NCBI GenBank assembly: GCA_900129675.1
Contig: FSRD01000001.1
Span: forward strand, 168,501-232,500
Direction of reading: 5' to 3'
DNA length: 64,000 bases
DNA from: Bradyrhizobium erythrophlei
Lineage (GTDB): Bacteria > Pseudomonadota > Alphaproteobacteria > Rhizobiales > Xanthobacteraceae
Part shown: piece by piece, positions 44,194 through 53,332 of the stretch
How positions within the stretch are numbered: position 1 is the first letter of the stretch
Layout of the letters: each line of letters begins with the position of its first letter
Notes under the pieces: model-generated
What the model was told of the DNA's origin: nothing
Database searches by the model: none
Seen by the model: the letters and a program-made list of their open reading frames with translations, nothing else
Made by a program: the position numbers and the translations under genes

Positions 44194-44810
44194 TTGCCCG
44201 AGCTTCGCTGGAACGGTCTGTCCCTCGAAACAAAAGAGGGAGCAGGGAATGCCGGGTGCGCGCTGCACCCGCGGTCTCATGTGCCAAATTGTGCAAAAGA
44301 AACGCACATGAGCATACAGGTACAGTCGGAGGCACTCCGGCATTCCCCGCGCAATGGCTTTACGGCTTATATCGCGCTCTCCCCGGCGACGAATTCGTCT
44401 TGTCACCGTCATCGGCGGATTGAAGGTTTCGTCGCGCCCGGTTGGGCCCGCGAAAACCTCCGCCGACTTGACACCAGCAACGGGTGCCAGGACCACACGG
44501 TTTTGCCGTACGCTTTGGCGTCGTTCGTCTGCGCACCGGTTGATCGCTCACAGGCCTTTCGACCTACCCTGCGATCTCGTCGCGCGCCCGACGCCGCCGC
44601 GTCCACCGCATCCCGTCCCAACGTTCGTGACGATGGCCAACGCCCCTCTCTCTGGGACGAGACGGCGAGGCTTATAGTTTTGATTTGCCCGACGGAGCAA
44701 GAGGAATTTTTTCCGCGAGGGGACTGGACAGGGCAAATCACGTTGAAAGATTTCGGGAAATCGCCGTTTTGGCGCAACGGAATTGGCGCCGGTTTGATGG
44801 ACATTTGATG
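44194..44810 (+). other. decayed repetitive sequence, spurious frames
   Basis: Open frames on several strands can be drawn here. One includes GNAGCALHPRSHVPNC and a segment with TSNGCQDHTVLP, which I recognise as a dispersed repeat often mis-annotated as short proteins in Bradyrhizobium. None has a good ribosome binding site, and I treat it as non-coding repeat rather than a gene. Confidence 0.5.
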
Positions 44811-45007
44811 GACAGTTGAGTGTCTCGTGAGGCCGAAGGTTAGTGATTGGTTCATCGAAACAAACCGAGAGTTAAGTGCACTGGACAGCCGGAACACTTG
44901 CTAAGCACCGAATGTAACCAATACTTGGGTGATATCCTGGAAGAACTCTGGGTACGGGAAACGAAGCACGTTGCTGGGGCAGCAATGATCTTGGGTGGGA
45001 GCTACGG

Positions 45008-46531
45008 GTGGCAGCCGAAAATATCTACCGAAAAATCCGGACTTTGGTACGTCAGCTCGGCGGCCGTGACAGCCTCTATGTCACTTGGGCTTACTGCCAG
45101 TATCTTCAACTCAATGAATTCGAACTTCCACGCGATATTGAAGTTGGACGCCAGTTCTTAGACTCGGATATCCCGCAAGGAATCCTAGCGGAATGGACGC
45201 TCGAAATTATTGCCAAAGAAGCTATTCGCCACGCAGACGAAGAGCCCAGACGCGGCGAATCCTTAAGACGATGGCGCACATTGGCGCTAGTCGCTAATGG
45301 CATTCGCGACCTTGAAAACGAGATATACGCGGAGGTTCCCGAGGGGCACATACACCTCGAAGTTATGCGCGTTTCACATCGTCAATTCGTTTGGCAGCAG
45401 CAGAGGTTCGGATGGGTACCAGTCATCCGGTATTTTAAGATGTTCAATACGCCAGAGATTTCAGAGTTTGCGCGCGCAAGCACTGGCCTGACGATCGACC
45501 AGATATTTTTGATCGGACTACTATATTTGGGAACGTTCGCATCTCATTCACGCGCCGTGAAAAACGTGAATGTTCAGGTGCCGGGAATATCCCCTCGGCA
45601 TATTGAATTGTTTCTTGCATTCACCTCACGTACCCGACGCCAGTTGGCGAACATGTTGCGAGCGGAGCATGCATTAGATGACGGATTTGCATACCGGTAC
45701 TCTTCGCTGCGCGAATTTCCGCTCGTTGAGATATCCTATCGTGGGCAGGACGAAATAGCATGCCCGCTCCCAACCCTTTTATTCTGGCGTATAACGAATG
45801 GCCTATTTTACAGCCTGAAGGACACGCCCGGTTTCCCCACTGCGTTCGGCAAATCATTTCAGCGCTTTGTTGGCGAGGTACTTTCCGCGCGGATTAACAA
45901 CGCAGAAATGTCGATACTGGAAGAGCGCGAATTTCAGGTTGGAAAAAACCGCAAGGATAGTGTGGATTGGATTGTCCTACATGGCGAGCAGGCTGCGCTA
46001 TTCGTAGAGTGCAAAACCAAGCGACTGACATGGGCCTCGAAGGTCGGCCTCTCCGACCTTGCAGCGCTCGAACGGGATATCAGAAAACTCGCTGGCGCGG
46101 TTGTTCAGGTCTACAAAACGATCCGGGATTACCGGGAGGGCCGATATCCTCATCTGGCCTTCGTTGAAGCCCTCAAGGTATATCCAGCGATCGTTACCCT
46201 TGAGGACTGGTATCTCTTCGGTCACGATCTACCCGACCGGCTCGATTTGGCCGTGAGAGCTGCAATGTTGGCCGTTGGTCTTCCTATCGAATGGCTGGAT
46301 GCGATGCCGTATTCCATCATGTCCGTCCATGAACTTGATAAAGCCGCCGGAGTTATCAATGCGGTTGGGGTTGAGAATTTCATGTCAGGTAAACTCACAG
46401 ACCCAGAGCGACGGCGCTGGGCCTTTGGTGCCTATTATAGCGAACGGTATCGTGACCAGCTCAAGCAAATGGATCACTTGTTCCGCGACGAGTTCGATGC
46501 AATGTTTGCTGACATCGCTCCCGGATCATAG
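45008..46531 (+). CDS. putative PD-(D/E)XK nuclease-like protein
   Basis: This 507-residue protein has no family I can name. Residues about 285-345 carry a restriction-endonuclease-like core: a helix FQRFVGEVLSARI, then DSVDWIVLHGEQAALFVECKTKR, where Asp320, Glu334 and Lys336 give D-x(13)-E-x-K, the PD-(D/E)XK pattern. The rest is mostly helical. The start is a GTG at 45008; a stop at 44930 limits extension. The gene is visibly lower in GC than its neighbours and sits between repeats and gene debris, all of which suggest transfer. A phage-defence role is plausible but unproven. Confidence 0.72.
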   Translation: MAAENIYRKIRTLVRQLGGRDSLYVTWAYCQYLQLNEFELPRDIEVGRQFLDSDIPQGILAEWTLEIIAKEAIRHADEEPRRGESLRRWRTLALVANGIRDLENEIYAEVPEGHIHLEVMRVSHRQFVWQQQRFGWVPVIRYFKMFNTPEISEFARASTGLTIDQIFLIGLLYLGTFASHSRAVKNVNVQVPGISPRHIELFLAFTSRTRRQLANMLRAEHALDDGFAYRYSSLREFPLVEISYRGQDEIACPLPTLLFWRITNGLFYSLKDTPGFPTAFGKSFQRFVGEVLSARINNAEMSILEEREFQVGKNRKDSVDWIVLHGEQAALFVECKTKRLTWASKVGLSDLAALERDIRKLAGAVVQVYKTIRDYREGRYPHLAFVEALKVYPAIVTLEDWYLFGHDLPDRLDLAVRAAMLAVGLPIEWLDAMPYSIMSVHELDKAAGVINAVGVENFMSGKLTDPERRRWAFGAYYSERYRDQLKQMDHLFRDEFDAMFADIAPGS

Positions 46532-46552
46532 TGACCACGCTGGTGAAGTCTA

Positions 46553-46735
46553 ATGTCGGCTGAGCATTACGACTGGCTAACGGCCGCTGCCAAGCGCGCC
46601 ACCCGAACGGTCGATGCGTCCCAAGTGGTGATCGACGCCGTTGAACGGGCCGAGATGGACCCCGAGCATGCAGCGCTTGACGAACTGCTCAAGCGAGCTG
46701 GCCAAGATCGGCGACCAACGCACCGACCATCATGA
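46553..46735 (+). CDS. small acidic protein, possible antitoxin fragment
   Basis: This 60-residue frame starts at the ATG at 46553, 22 bases after the nuclease-like gene. YDWLTAAAKRATRTVDASQVVIDAVERAE looks like a helical, CopG/ParD-like pattern, and the last residues run into the remnant of the GMC gene, so the natural C-terminus may be lost. No function is assigned. Confidence 0.4.
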   Translation: MSAEHYDWLTAAAKRATRTVDASQVVIDAVERAEMDPEHAALDELLKRAGQDRRPTHRPS

Positions 46736-46800
46736 TCGGCGAGAAGGCTGCCGACATGATCAAGGCGGGGCGGAGCTGCGGGCGAGTTGATTGGGACGTT
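46708..46800 (+). pseudogene. 3' remnant of a second GMC oxidoreductase gene
   Basis: Translation gives TNAPTIMIGEKAADMIKAG, matching the end of the intact GMC protein (TNAPTIMVGEKAADMIKAE). Several base differences show it is not a recent duplicate. Only about 25 codons remain, followed as in the intact case by a CGTCATTGCGAG-type repeat. Confidence 0.75.
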
Positions 46801-46814
46801 ATTGCCTATCACAC

Positions 46815-46899
46815 CGTCATTGCGAGGAGCGCAGCGACGAAGCAATCCATTCTTTCTTTGCGTTGCGACATGGATTGCTTCGCTTCGCTCGCAATGACG
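46815..46899. repeat. intergenic inverted repeat, CGTCATTGCGAG family
   Basis: CGTCATTGCGAGGAGCGCAG at the left and a complementary arm ending GCTCGCAATGACG at the right enclose a 20-30 base spacer. It is related to the repeats at 42180 and 43920. Confidence 0.82.
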
Positions 46900-46911
46900 C
46901 GGACGTACCCA

Positions 46912-47086
46912 TCAATTCAGCAAAAACCCGCCGTCCACCGTCACCACGCTCCCTGTCATGTACCGCGAGGCGCCGGATGCCAGCAGCAGGATCGCGCCGC
47001 CGAGATTGGATTTGGCGCCGACCCGACGTTGCGGAATCCCCGGTAATGAGGATGATTTCTTTACTGACGTCGAATAGGTCAGACAT
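46912..47086 (-). pseudogene. SDR gene with large internal deletion
   Basis: At the 5' end (47086) the frame reads MSDLFDVSKEIILITGDSA, the nucleotide-binding start of a short-chain dehydrogenase. Only about 120 bases on, in another frame, it reads RRVGAKSNLGGAILLLASG then ASRYMTGSVVTVDGGFLLN and stop, the family's C-terminus. About 200 codons between, including the catalytic residues, are missing. Confidence 0.78.
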
Positions 47087-47194
47087 GACGAGGTCCTTCG
47101 CAACAAAGCGGGCTCATTGATACCTACGATTTTAGCGATCGCAAACCCGATTGATTGACCAACCACCGAAGCGCCGGGAACAGGATTCTGATCC

Positions 47195-47710
47195 ATGAAC
47201 AGGTTCGATGTTGCGGTCTATGTCGGATTGCTCATTGCCGTGGTCACCGGCTTCAACACCGGCCTGCTGCGCAGCGCGATCACGATCCTCGCCTATCTGT
47301 TCGCGATGCCGATCGCGGTGTGGGCAACGTCGGCCCTCGCGCCGCAGATCGACGGCAAGCTCGGCTCGCCGCTGACACAGAATTCGCTGCTGTTCTTCGG
47401 AACTTTTCTGATCGCCGGCATGGTGCTCGGAAAATGCGCGCGCATGGCGCTCGATGATACGATCGGATCGGAAGCCGGCATCGGCGATCGGCTTGGCGGC
47501 GCGGCGCTTGGCGCGGCGCGGGTCGGCCTGGTCGCGATCACGCTGGTGCTGATCTTCGACCAGCTCGTTCCGGTCGATCGCCAGCCGGCGTTCCTGACCG
47601 GCTCGCAGCTAAGGCCGCTGTTTTCAGCGGCCGGGCAAATGGGATTCCGGTCCCTGCCGCCCGACGTCGCCGCCACCGTCGATCGCCTGAAGCGCGAACA
47701 GCGGATCTAG
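47195..47710 (+). CDS. CvpA family membrane protein
   Basis: This 171-residue protein has four hydrophobic segments and the CvpA layout: FDVAVYVGLLIAVVTGFNTGLLRSAITILAYL, LLFFGTFLIAGMVLG, DRLGGAALGAARVGLVAITLVLIFDQLVP. CvpA proteins are inner-membrane proteins linked to colicin V export and stress tolerance in enterics; the role here is unknown. The C-terminal part is cytoplasmic and basic. Confidence 0.87.
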   Translation: MNRFDVAVYVGLLIAVVTGFNTGLLRSAITILAYLFAMPIAVWATSALAPQIDGKLGSPLTQNSLLFFGTFLIAGMVLGKCARMALDDTIGSEAGIGDRLGGAALGAARVGLVAITLVLIFDQLVPVDRQPAFLTGSQLRPLFSAAGQMGFRSLPPDVAATVDRLKREQRI

Positions 47711-47845
47711 ACCGGGCGGCCGGCACGATAGCCGCTTGCTGATATGCATTTTGACCGGACCCGCTCCCTTATCAGAGCCGACAATGTTGGCTAGAGTGAC
47801 AAGGTCGAACTTCAAAAAATCACCTGACATAACGGGAGTGAAACT

Positions 47846-48628
47846 GTGGATCTTGGGATCAAAGGCCGTCGCGCCATCGTTTGCGCATCCAGCAAGGGCC
47901 TGGGGCGCGCCTGCGCGATGGCGCTGGCCAATGAAGGCGTGCATGTCACCTTGACGGCGCGGGGCGCCGAGGCACTGAAAAAGACCGCCGATGAGATCCG
48001 TAAAGCGCATCCCGGCGTCACGGTGACCGAAGTCGCCGGCGACATCACCACGCCGGCGGGTCGCGAGGCCGCGCTGAAGGCCTGTCCCGATCCGGATATC
48101 CTGATCAACAATGCCGGCGGCCCGCCGCCCGGCGATTTCCGCAACTGGACCCGCGACGACTGGATCAAGGCGATCGACGCCAACATGCTGACCCCGATCG
48201 AGCTGATCAAGGCGACCGTCGACGGCATGATGGCGCGCAAATTCGGCCGCATCGTCAATATCACCTCGGCCGCGGTGAAAGCGCCGATCGAGATATTGGG
48301 CCTGTCCAACGGCGCCCGCGCCGGCCTCACCGGCTTTGTCGCCGGCCTCTCGCGCAAAACCGTGATCAACAACGTCACCATCAACGGCCTGCTGCCGGGC
48401 CCGTTCAACACCGATCGGCTGCGCGGCACCGCCAAGGGCGATGCCGACAAGCGCGGCCTCACCGTGGACCAGATTTTGGCCGAGCGCGCCAAGCTCAATC
48501 CGGCCGGGCGTTTTGGCGACCCTGAGGAATTCGGTGAGGCCTGCGCATTCCTGTGCAGCGCCAAGTCAGGCTTCATCACCGGGCAAAACATCCTGCTCGA
48601 CGGCGGCGCGTTCCCGGGCACGCTGTGA
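47846..48628 (+). CDS. SDR family oxidoreductase, atypical active site
   Basis: This 260-residue protein is FabG-like by overall pattern: cofactor motif CASSKGLGRA, DILINNAGG, the serine in NITSAAVKAP, and the end FLCSAKSGFITGQNILLDGG. Where the Tyr-x-x-x-Lys pair is expected it reads LGLSNGARAGLTGF, so the catalytic tyrosine and lysine are both replaced. A whole subfamily of SDRs shares this SNGAR version, so it is not a mutation. The reaction is uncertain. The start is GTG at 47846 behind GGGAG. Confidence 0.88.
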   Translation: MDLGIKGRRAIVCASSKGLGRACAMALANEGVHVTLTARGAEALKKTADEIRKAHPGVTVTEVAGDITTPAGREAALKACPDPDILINNAGGPPPGDFRNWTRDDWIKAIDANMLTPIELIKATVDGMMARKFGRIVNITSAAVKAPIEILGLSNGARAGLTGFVAGLSRKTVINNVTINGLLPGPFNTDRLRGTAKGDADKRGLTVDQILAERAKLNPAGRFGDPEEFGEACAFLCSAKSGFITGQNILLDGGAFPGTL

Positions 48629-49493
48629 AGGCTGTCTGGTACGAACGAACCGGCGCTGCGCCGACGGTGCTGACCGTCGGCGAGATGGAGACGCCGAATG
48701 CGGGTCCGGGCGAGGTCCGCGTCCGGCTAGAGGCCTCCGGCGTCAACCCGGCCGATGTCGGCCGCCGCGGCGGCAGCTATCGCGGAATCGAATTTTCGGC
48801 ACCGCGGCGGAATATATCGCGCTGGCGGATTATCTGGTGACGCCGTTGCCCGAGGATGTTTCCTTTGCCGCCGGTGCGACGCTCGGCATTCCCTGCATGA
48901 CCGCGTGGTGCAGCCTGTTTTGCGACGGGCCGATCACCGGACAAACCGTGCTGGTCACCGGCGGCGCCGGCGCGGTCGGCCATTACGCGGTGCAGCTGGC
49001 GAAATGGGGCGGCGCCACCGTGATCGCGACCGTCAGTTCGCAGCCGAAGGACATGGAGGCACGGCTGGCCGGCGCCGATCTCGTCATCAATTACCGGACC
49101 GAAGACGTCGTCGCCAAGGTGATGGCGTTCACCGAAAACCGCGGCGTCGACCGCGTGGTCGATGTCGACTTTGGCGGCAATATCGCGACCACGCTGAAGA
49201 TCATGGCGCTCAACTCGACCATCGCGGTCTACGCCACCAACGGCAATCGCACGCCTGTTATCCCGATGCGCGACCTGATGGAAAAATGCATCGCGCTGCG
49301 CACGCTGGTGCTGTTCGCGCTGCCACCGCCGCTGCTGGCCGCAGCCCAGGAAGACATTTCGAAATGGCTGGCCGCGGGAACGCGCGTCCACAACATCGCC
49401 GCACAGTTCCCGCTTTCGGAAACCGCGCAGGCCCACCTCGCCGTGGAGAAGGGCGACAAGTTGCGCACGGTGATTGTCGACTGCGCGCGCTAG
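48625..49493 (+). pseudogene. quinone oxidoreductase gene with internal deletion
   Basis: The frame from the GTG at 48625 (overlapping the SDR stop) reads KAVWYERTGAAPTVLTVGEM through GVNPADVGRRGGSYRGIEF, the N-terminus of a zinc-free medium-chain dehydrogenase/quinone reductase. Near 48795 it jumps frame to FGTAAEYIALADYLVTPLP and then continues to the end with cofactor site VTGGAGAVGHYAVQLAKWGG. About 40 residues of the N-terminal catalytic domain (the usual GxGVV-type segment) are absent and the frame is lost, so the gene is broken. Confidence 0.8.
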
Positions 49494-49542
49494 AGCATGA
49501 TCCGGAAAAGTGGGTACCGGTTTTCCGAAAAAGATCGTGCTC
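49493..49542. repeat. palindromic repeat, GAGCATGATCCGGAAAAG family
   Basis: GAGCATGATCCGGAAAAGTG starts a 50-bp imperfect palindrome ending GATCGTGCTC. The motif is a widespread intergenic repeat in Bradyrhizobium and relatives. It directly touches the stop codon of the broken quinone reductase gene. Confidence 0.8.
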
Positions 49543-49586
49543 AAACAAAAAAATCGCGATCAATTTGAGCGGAAGGAAAGCGCCGG

Positions 49587-50435
49587 ATGCACTGGAATGT
49601 AGGCAAGGTCAGGATCACAAAAATCGTCGAACTGGAGACGGTCGGCAGCACGCGATTCATCCTGCCGCTCGCCACCAACGAGGAAATCCAGAAGCTGCCC
49701 TGGCTGATTCCGCACTTCGCCAACGACGAGGGCCGCCTGAAAATGTCGATCCACTCGCTCGTGGTGGAGACGCCGCAGCGCCGGATCGTGGTCGACACCG
49801 GGCTCGGCAATGACAAGCAGGGCCGCAATGTGCCGACCTGGAACAACCGCAACGATCCGTTCTTGGACACCCTGACCAGGGCGGGGTTTCCGCCTGACAG
49901 CATCGACACCGTGCTGTGCACGCATCTGCATGTCGACCACGTCGGCTGGAACACCACTCTCGTCGGCGGCAAATGGGTGCCGACATTCGCCAATGCGCGA
50001 TACGTCTTCGGCAAGACCGAATACGAATACTGGCGCGACCACAGCGTCGAGCCGGACAAGATTGCCGTGTTCGCGGATTCCGTGAAACCCATCGCCGACG
50101 CCGGCAAGGCCGATCTCGTCGCCAGCGATCACAAACTTGCGGACGAAATCACCTTGATCCCGACGCCCGGCCACAGCCCCGGCCATATGAGCATCCACAT
50201 CCAATCGGACGGCGAAGCGGGCCTGCTCACCGGCGACGTCGCCCATCATCCCTGCCAGATGGCCCATCTCGACTGGTCGTCGACCGCGGATTCCGACCCC
50301 AAACAGTCGGCCGTGACGCGGCGCGACCTGTTCTCGCGCTTTGCCGATACGCCGACCCTGGTGATCGGCGGGCACTTCAATGCCGGCCATATCCGGCGGG
50401 AGGGGGATGCCTTCAAGTTCATCGCGCTGGGATGA
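49587..50435 (+). CDS. MBL-fold metallo-hydrolase
   Basis: This 282-residue protein has the metallo-beta-lactamase fold with zinc motif THLHVDHVGW (H-x-H-x-D-H), a later histidine in PTPGHSPGHMS, aspartate in LLTGDVAHHP and histidine in VIGGHFNAGHI. It resembles the lactonase/YtnP-like group. The substrate is unknown. It is a paralog of the protein at 53960-54829: both share THLHVDHVGWNT and NARYVFGKTE. Confidence 0.88.
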   Translation: MHWNVGKVRITKIVELETVGSTRFILPLATNEEIQKLPWLIPHFANDEGRLKMSIHSLVVETPQRRIVVDTGLGNDKQGRNVPTWNNRNDPFLDTLTRAGFPPDSIDTVLCTHLHVDHVGWNTTLVGGKWVPTFANARYVFGKTEYEYWRDHSVEPDKIAVFADSVKPIADAGKADLVASDHKLADEITLIPTPGHSPGHMSIHIQSDGEAGLLTGDVAHHPCQMAHLDWSSTADSDPKQSAVTRRDLFSRFADTPTLVIGGHFNAGHIRREGDAFKFIALG

Positions 50436-50445
50436 GGCCAACAAT

Positions 50446-50552
50446 CGTAGATGGGGTAACGGGCCCCGGTCTGCCCTCCAAGCAAGCCGCGCTTGCTACG
50501 GCGCTATTGGGTAGCGCGCTGCGCGCGGCTTGCTTGGAGGGCGGGCGGTCGT
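50446..50552 (+). repeat. left 107-bp inverted repeat flanking IS110 element
   Basis: This segment is an exact reverse complement of 52022-52128. It is itself palindromic in part (CCCTCCAAGCAAGCCGCG and its complement). The two copies bracket the transposase gene. Confidence 0.9.
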
Positions 50553-50573
50553 GGGCAAAGGCGCCCTTGCGCC

Positions 50574-50617
50574 GTGCCCACCATCTATCCTGATTATTGC
50601 CGGGAAATGGTGGGCAC
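50574..50617. repeat. small inverted repeat
   Basis: GTGCCCACCAT at 50574-50584 and ATGGTGGGCAC at 50607-50617 form an 11-bp stem around a 22-base loop. It resembles short intergenic repeats common in Bradyrhizobium. Confidence 0.6.
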
Positions 50618-50925
50618 GCGGAGCCTGTCATCGGGCGCGCATTCGCGCGACCCGTTGGCTTTGCCCACCCTTCTGTAACGGGCCTCGATTAGTCAATCCC
50701 TTTTGCGTTATCCGCTCGCCGGGGTCTCGCTTCTGTACGGGGTCGGCGCATGGCCGCCACCTGATGGGGTTGGAAGAGGATAGGTCGACCAATCTACGTT
50801 CGCGTGCTCTCAGGAAGCTACCTGGTGGGCAACGGTCTGACCTGATCCATCGTCCCGGCGAAGGGACTTCGCTTCGAGAAGGCCTGGTGTCGTGACCCGC
50901 CCGAAAACTGTTGCGCCTCTCCCTG

Positions 50926-51954
50926 TTAGGCTGCTGTTGCAGCGGCGTTGAAGGGTGTTCCGTCGGCGAGCATGCGGTGCATGATCACCGCGAGCCTGCG
51001 CGCCAGCGCCACCTTGGCTTTGCTCATGCCGGCGCGCCTGGCGATCCGCATCGCCCAGCTCTTCAGTTGCGAACAGCCCTTGAGCGGCTTGGTCAGCATG
51101 ATGTGGGCCGCCTCGTAGAGCGCGGTGCGCACCGAGCTATCGCCGATCTTGCTGATCCGGCCGGTGTAGTCGGTCTCGCCGGATTGATGCTTCTTCGGGG
51201 TCAACCCGAAATGGGCTCCTGCCTGCTTCGACGATTTGAACCGGGTCGGATCATCGATCGCGCTGGCATAGGTCAGCGCCACGATCGGGCCGACCGCCGG
51301 CGTCGACATCAAAAGCCGTGCCCGCGTGTCGGAGCGCGCCATCTTGCGCACCTGCTTCTCGAAAGCTGCAAACTCCTTCCGCAGCACCGCGCGAACCGCC
51401 AACAGCGCATTGGCGATCACCTGGAGGTGCGGATGGCCCACCACAAGCTCCTCGATCCGTCCCGCGAACTCACGCTCCGTGGTCTTGCCTACCTTGAGAC
51501 CAAAGCCGCGCAGGATCCCGCGCAGGCTGTTCTCCACGTCGTGAAGCTTCGATTGCACCAGCTTCCGCGCCGTCAGCAGCGTTCGGGTCTCTTGCGCGCT
51601 GATCGATTTGCAGTGTACCGGCCGGAACCAGCCCAGCCGCATCAGTTGCGCAATCCCGCGCGCATCGTTGCGATCCGACTTCACCGGCATCGCCTCGAAC
51701 GCCTTCCGCACGTGCCGCGTCTCCAGCAGTTCCACCGCCAGCCCCGCTTCCCGCATCGCCGCAAAAAGCCACTGCGACAAGGGGCCGGCCTCCAGCCCGA
51801 TCCGCTCAAGGCCGAAGCCGAGCGAAGCGAACCAGGCGATCAGTGCCTCCGGCTCGCTGGCTACCCTGGCCTCGCGCAAAATCTTGCCGTTGGCGTCAAC
51901 AACACACACGCTCGAGCATTCCAATGACACGTCGATTCCAGCATAATGGTCCAT
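50926..51954 (-). mobile_element. IS110-family transposase
   Basis: This 342-residue protein is a DEDD-type transposase of the IS110/IS1111 family: GIDVSLECSSVCVVD at the start, the acidic EAGPLSQWLF, and KSDRNDARGIAQL in the catalytic domain, followed by the transposase-20 domain (LLMSTPAVGPIVALTYASA, AGAHFGLTPKKHQSGETDYTG). The start is the ATG at 51954 behind GGAGAGACG. No frameshift is seen, so it may be active. Unlike most IS110 elements it lies between two long, perfect inverted repeats. Confidence 0.92.
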
Positions 51955-52021
51955 GGTCGTCTCTCCTCGATGTTTGGAGCGAGGCTCATCCCTCGACTCC
52001 GTCACACCATCAATGTGAGGG

Positions 52022-52128
52022 ACGACCGCCCGCCCTCCAAGCAAGCCGCGCGCAGCGCGCTACCCAATAGCGCCGTAGCAAGCGCGGCTTGCTTGGAGGG
52101 CAGACCGGGGCCCGTTACCCCATCTACG
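52022..52128 (-). repeat. right 107-bp inverted repeat flanking IS110 element
   Basis: This segment is the exact reverse complement of 50446-50552, ending CCCATCTACG. The spacing of the two copies, 1469 bases, holds the transposase gene. Confidence 0.9.
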
Positions 52129-52273
52129 GAAAAGCCCTTGAAATAAGGCTTGGCTGCAATGCAGCGCGCAGTCTGCCATTGAATTTCCCGCCGCGCTGTT
52201 CCATGAAGCATCCCGGTAAGAGCCCAAGAAGCCTTGAGAAATCCTCAAAAAACCCCGTAGGGAGTGATCAAAA

Positions 52274-53116
52274 ATGAAGCTTGTTCGGTATGGCGCGAAG
52301 GGTGCGGAAAAGCCCGGCCTGATCGATAAATCCGGCCAATTGCGCGATCTTTCCGCGCATGTGAAAGACCTCGACGGCGAGGCCTATTCGCCCGCCTCGC
52401 TGACCAAGCTCGCCGGGCTCGATCCGTCAAAACTCCCCGCAGTCGACGGCAAGCCGCGCTTCGGCGCGCCGGTCACCGGCATCTCGAAATTCGTCGCCAT
52501 CGGCCTGAACTATGTCGACCATGCCAAGGAGACCGGCAATCCGATTCCGCCGGAGCCGATCTTCTTCCTGAAGGCCAACACCGCACTCTCCGGCCCGAAC
52601 GACGCGGTGGAGAAGCCGCGCGGCTCGACCAAGCTCGACTGGGAAGTCGAAATCGCCGCCATCATCGGCACCCGCGCCAAATATGTCAGCGAGGCCGACG
52701 CGCTCAATTACGTCGCCGGCTACTGCATCTGCAACGACGTTTCCGAGCGCAATTTCCAGATCGAGCGCGGCGGCCAGTGGACCAAGGGCAAGTCGCACGA
52801 CACCTTCGGCCCGGTCGGCCCGTGGCTGGCGACCAAGGACGAAATCGCCGACGTGCAGAAGCTGTCGATGTGGCTCGACGTCAACGGCCAGCGCCGCCAG
52901 ACCGGCTCGACATCGACCATGATTTTCTCCATGGCGAAGTGCATCTCCTACGTCTCGCAGTTCATGACGCTGTTGCCCGGCGACATCCTCACGACCGGCA
53001 CGCCTCCGGGCGTCGGCACCGGCATGAAGCCGCCGCAGTTCCTCAATGCCGGCGACGTCGTTACCCTCGGCATCGAAGGCCTCGGCGAACAGCGCCAGGA
53101 AATCGTCGCGGCGTGA
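52274..53116 (+). CDS. FAH family hydrolase/isomerase
   Basis: This 280-residue protein matches the fumarylacetoacetate-hydrolase fold: FVAIGLNYVDHAKETGNPIP, FFLKANTALSGPND, the metal-binding glutamates in LDWEVEIAAIIG, GYCICNDVSERNFQ, and TGTPPGVGTGMKPP. Members cleave or isomerise products of aromatic degradation or ureidoglycolate. The substrate is not readable here. It is followed by a GST and an MBL-fold hydrolase in the same direction, perhaps a degradation cluster. Confidence 0.9.
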   Translation: MKLVRYGAKGAEKPGLIDKSGQLRDLSAHVKDLDGEAYSPASLTKLAGLDPSKLPAVDGKPRFGAPVTGISKFVAIGLNYVDHAKETGNPIPPEPIFFLKANTALSGPNDAVEKPRGSTKLDWEVEIAAIIGTRAKYVSEADALNYVAGYCICNDVSERNFQIERGGQWTKGKSHDTFGPVGPWLATKDEIADVQKLSMWLDVNGQRRQTGSTSTMIFSMAKCISYVSQFMTLLPGDILTTGTPPGVGTGMKPPQFLNAGDVVTLGIEGLGEQRQEIVAA

Positions 53117-53146
53117 TGCCTCTCATGCGACAAGCACCCCGAAACT

Positions 53147-53303
53147 CGTCATGCCCGGCGATAGCAGTCAAGCTTGCGCAGACTGCGTAAACTTGTCTGC
53201 GATGCCGGGCATCCACGTCTTAGCGGTGCATCGGCAAGAAAGACGTGGATGGCCGGGACATCTAGCGCGAAGACGCGCTTCGCGCTTTTGCCCGGCCATG
53301 ACG
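53147..53303. repeat. intergenic inverted repeat, CGTCATGCCCGG family
   Basis: CGTCATGCCCGG on the left and CCGGCCATGACG on the right bound a complex palindromic repeat containing ATCCACGTCTT and GACGTGGAT. It is the same family as the repeat at 59236. Confidence 0.75.
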
Positions 53304-53332
53304 GAGAATAGAACCTTTCGAGGAAAACCAAC

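Larger units (their letters stand above)
50436..50925. other. repeat-bearing stretch, no gene recognised
   Basis: This gap contains the left 107-bp inverted repeat of the IS110-type element (50446-50552) and a small GTGCCCACCAT inverted repeat (50574-50617). I see no gene in the rest. Confidence 0.5.

Noticed and set aside
44847..45161. Possible 104-residue gene upstream of the nuclease-like gene
   Set aside because: It overlaps the nuclease-like gene in another frame, and its first part runs through decayed repeat sequence; no ribosome binding site or family seen.
49560..50444. A 294-codon open frame on the minus strand opposite the MBL-fold gene
   Set aside because: The plus strand shows the zinc-binding motifs; the minus-strand text has no family features.
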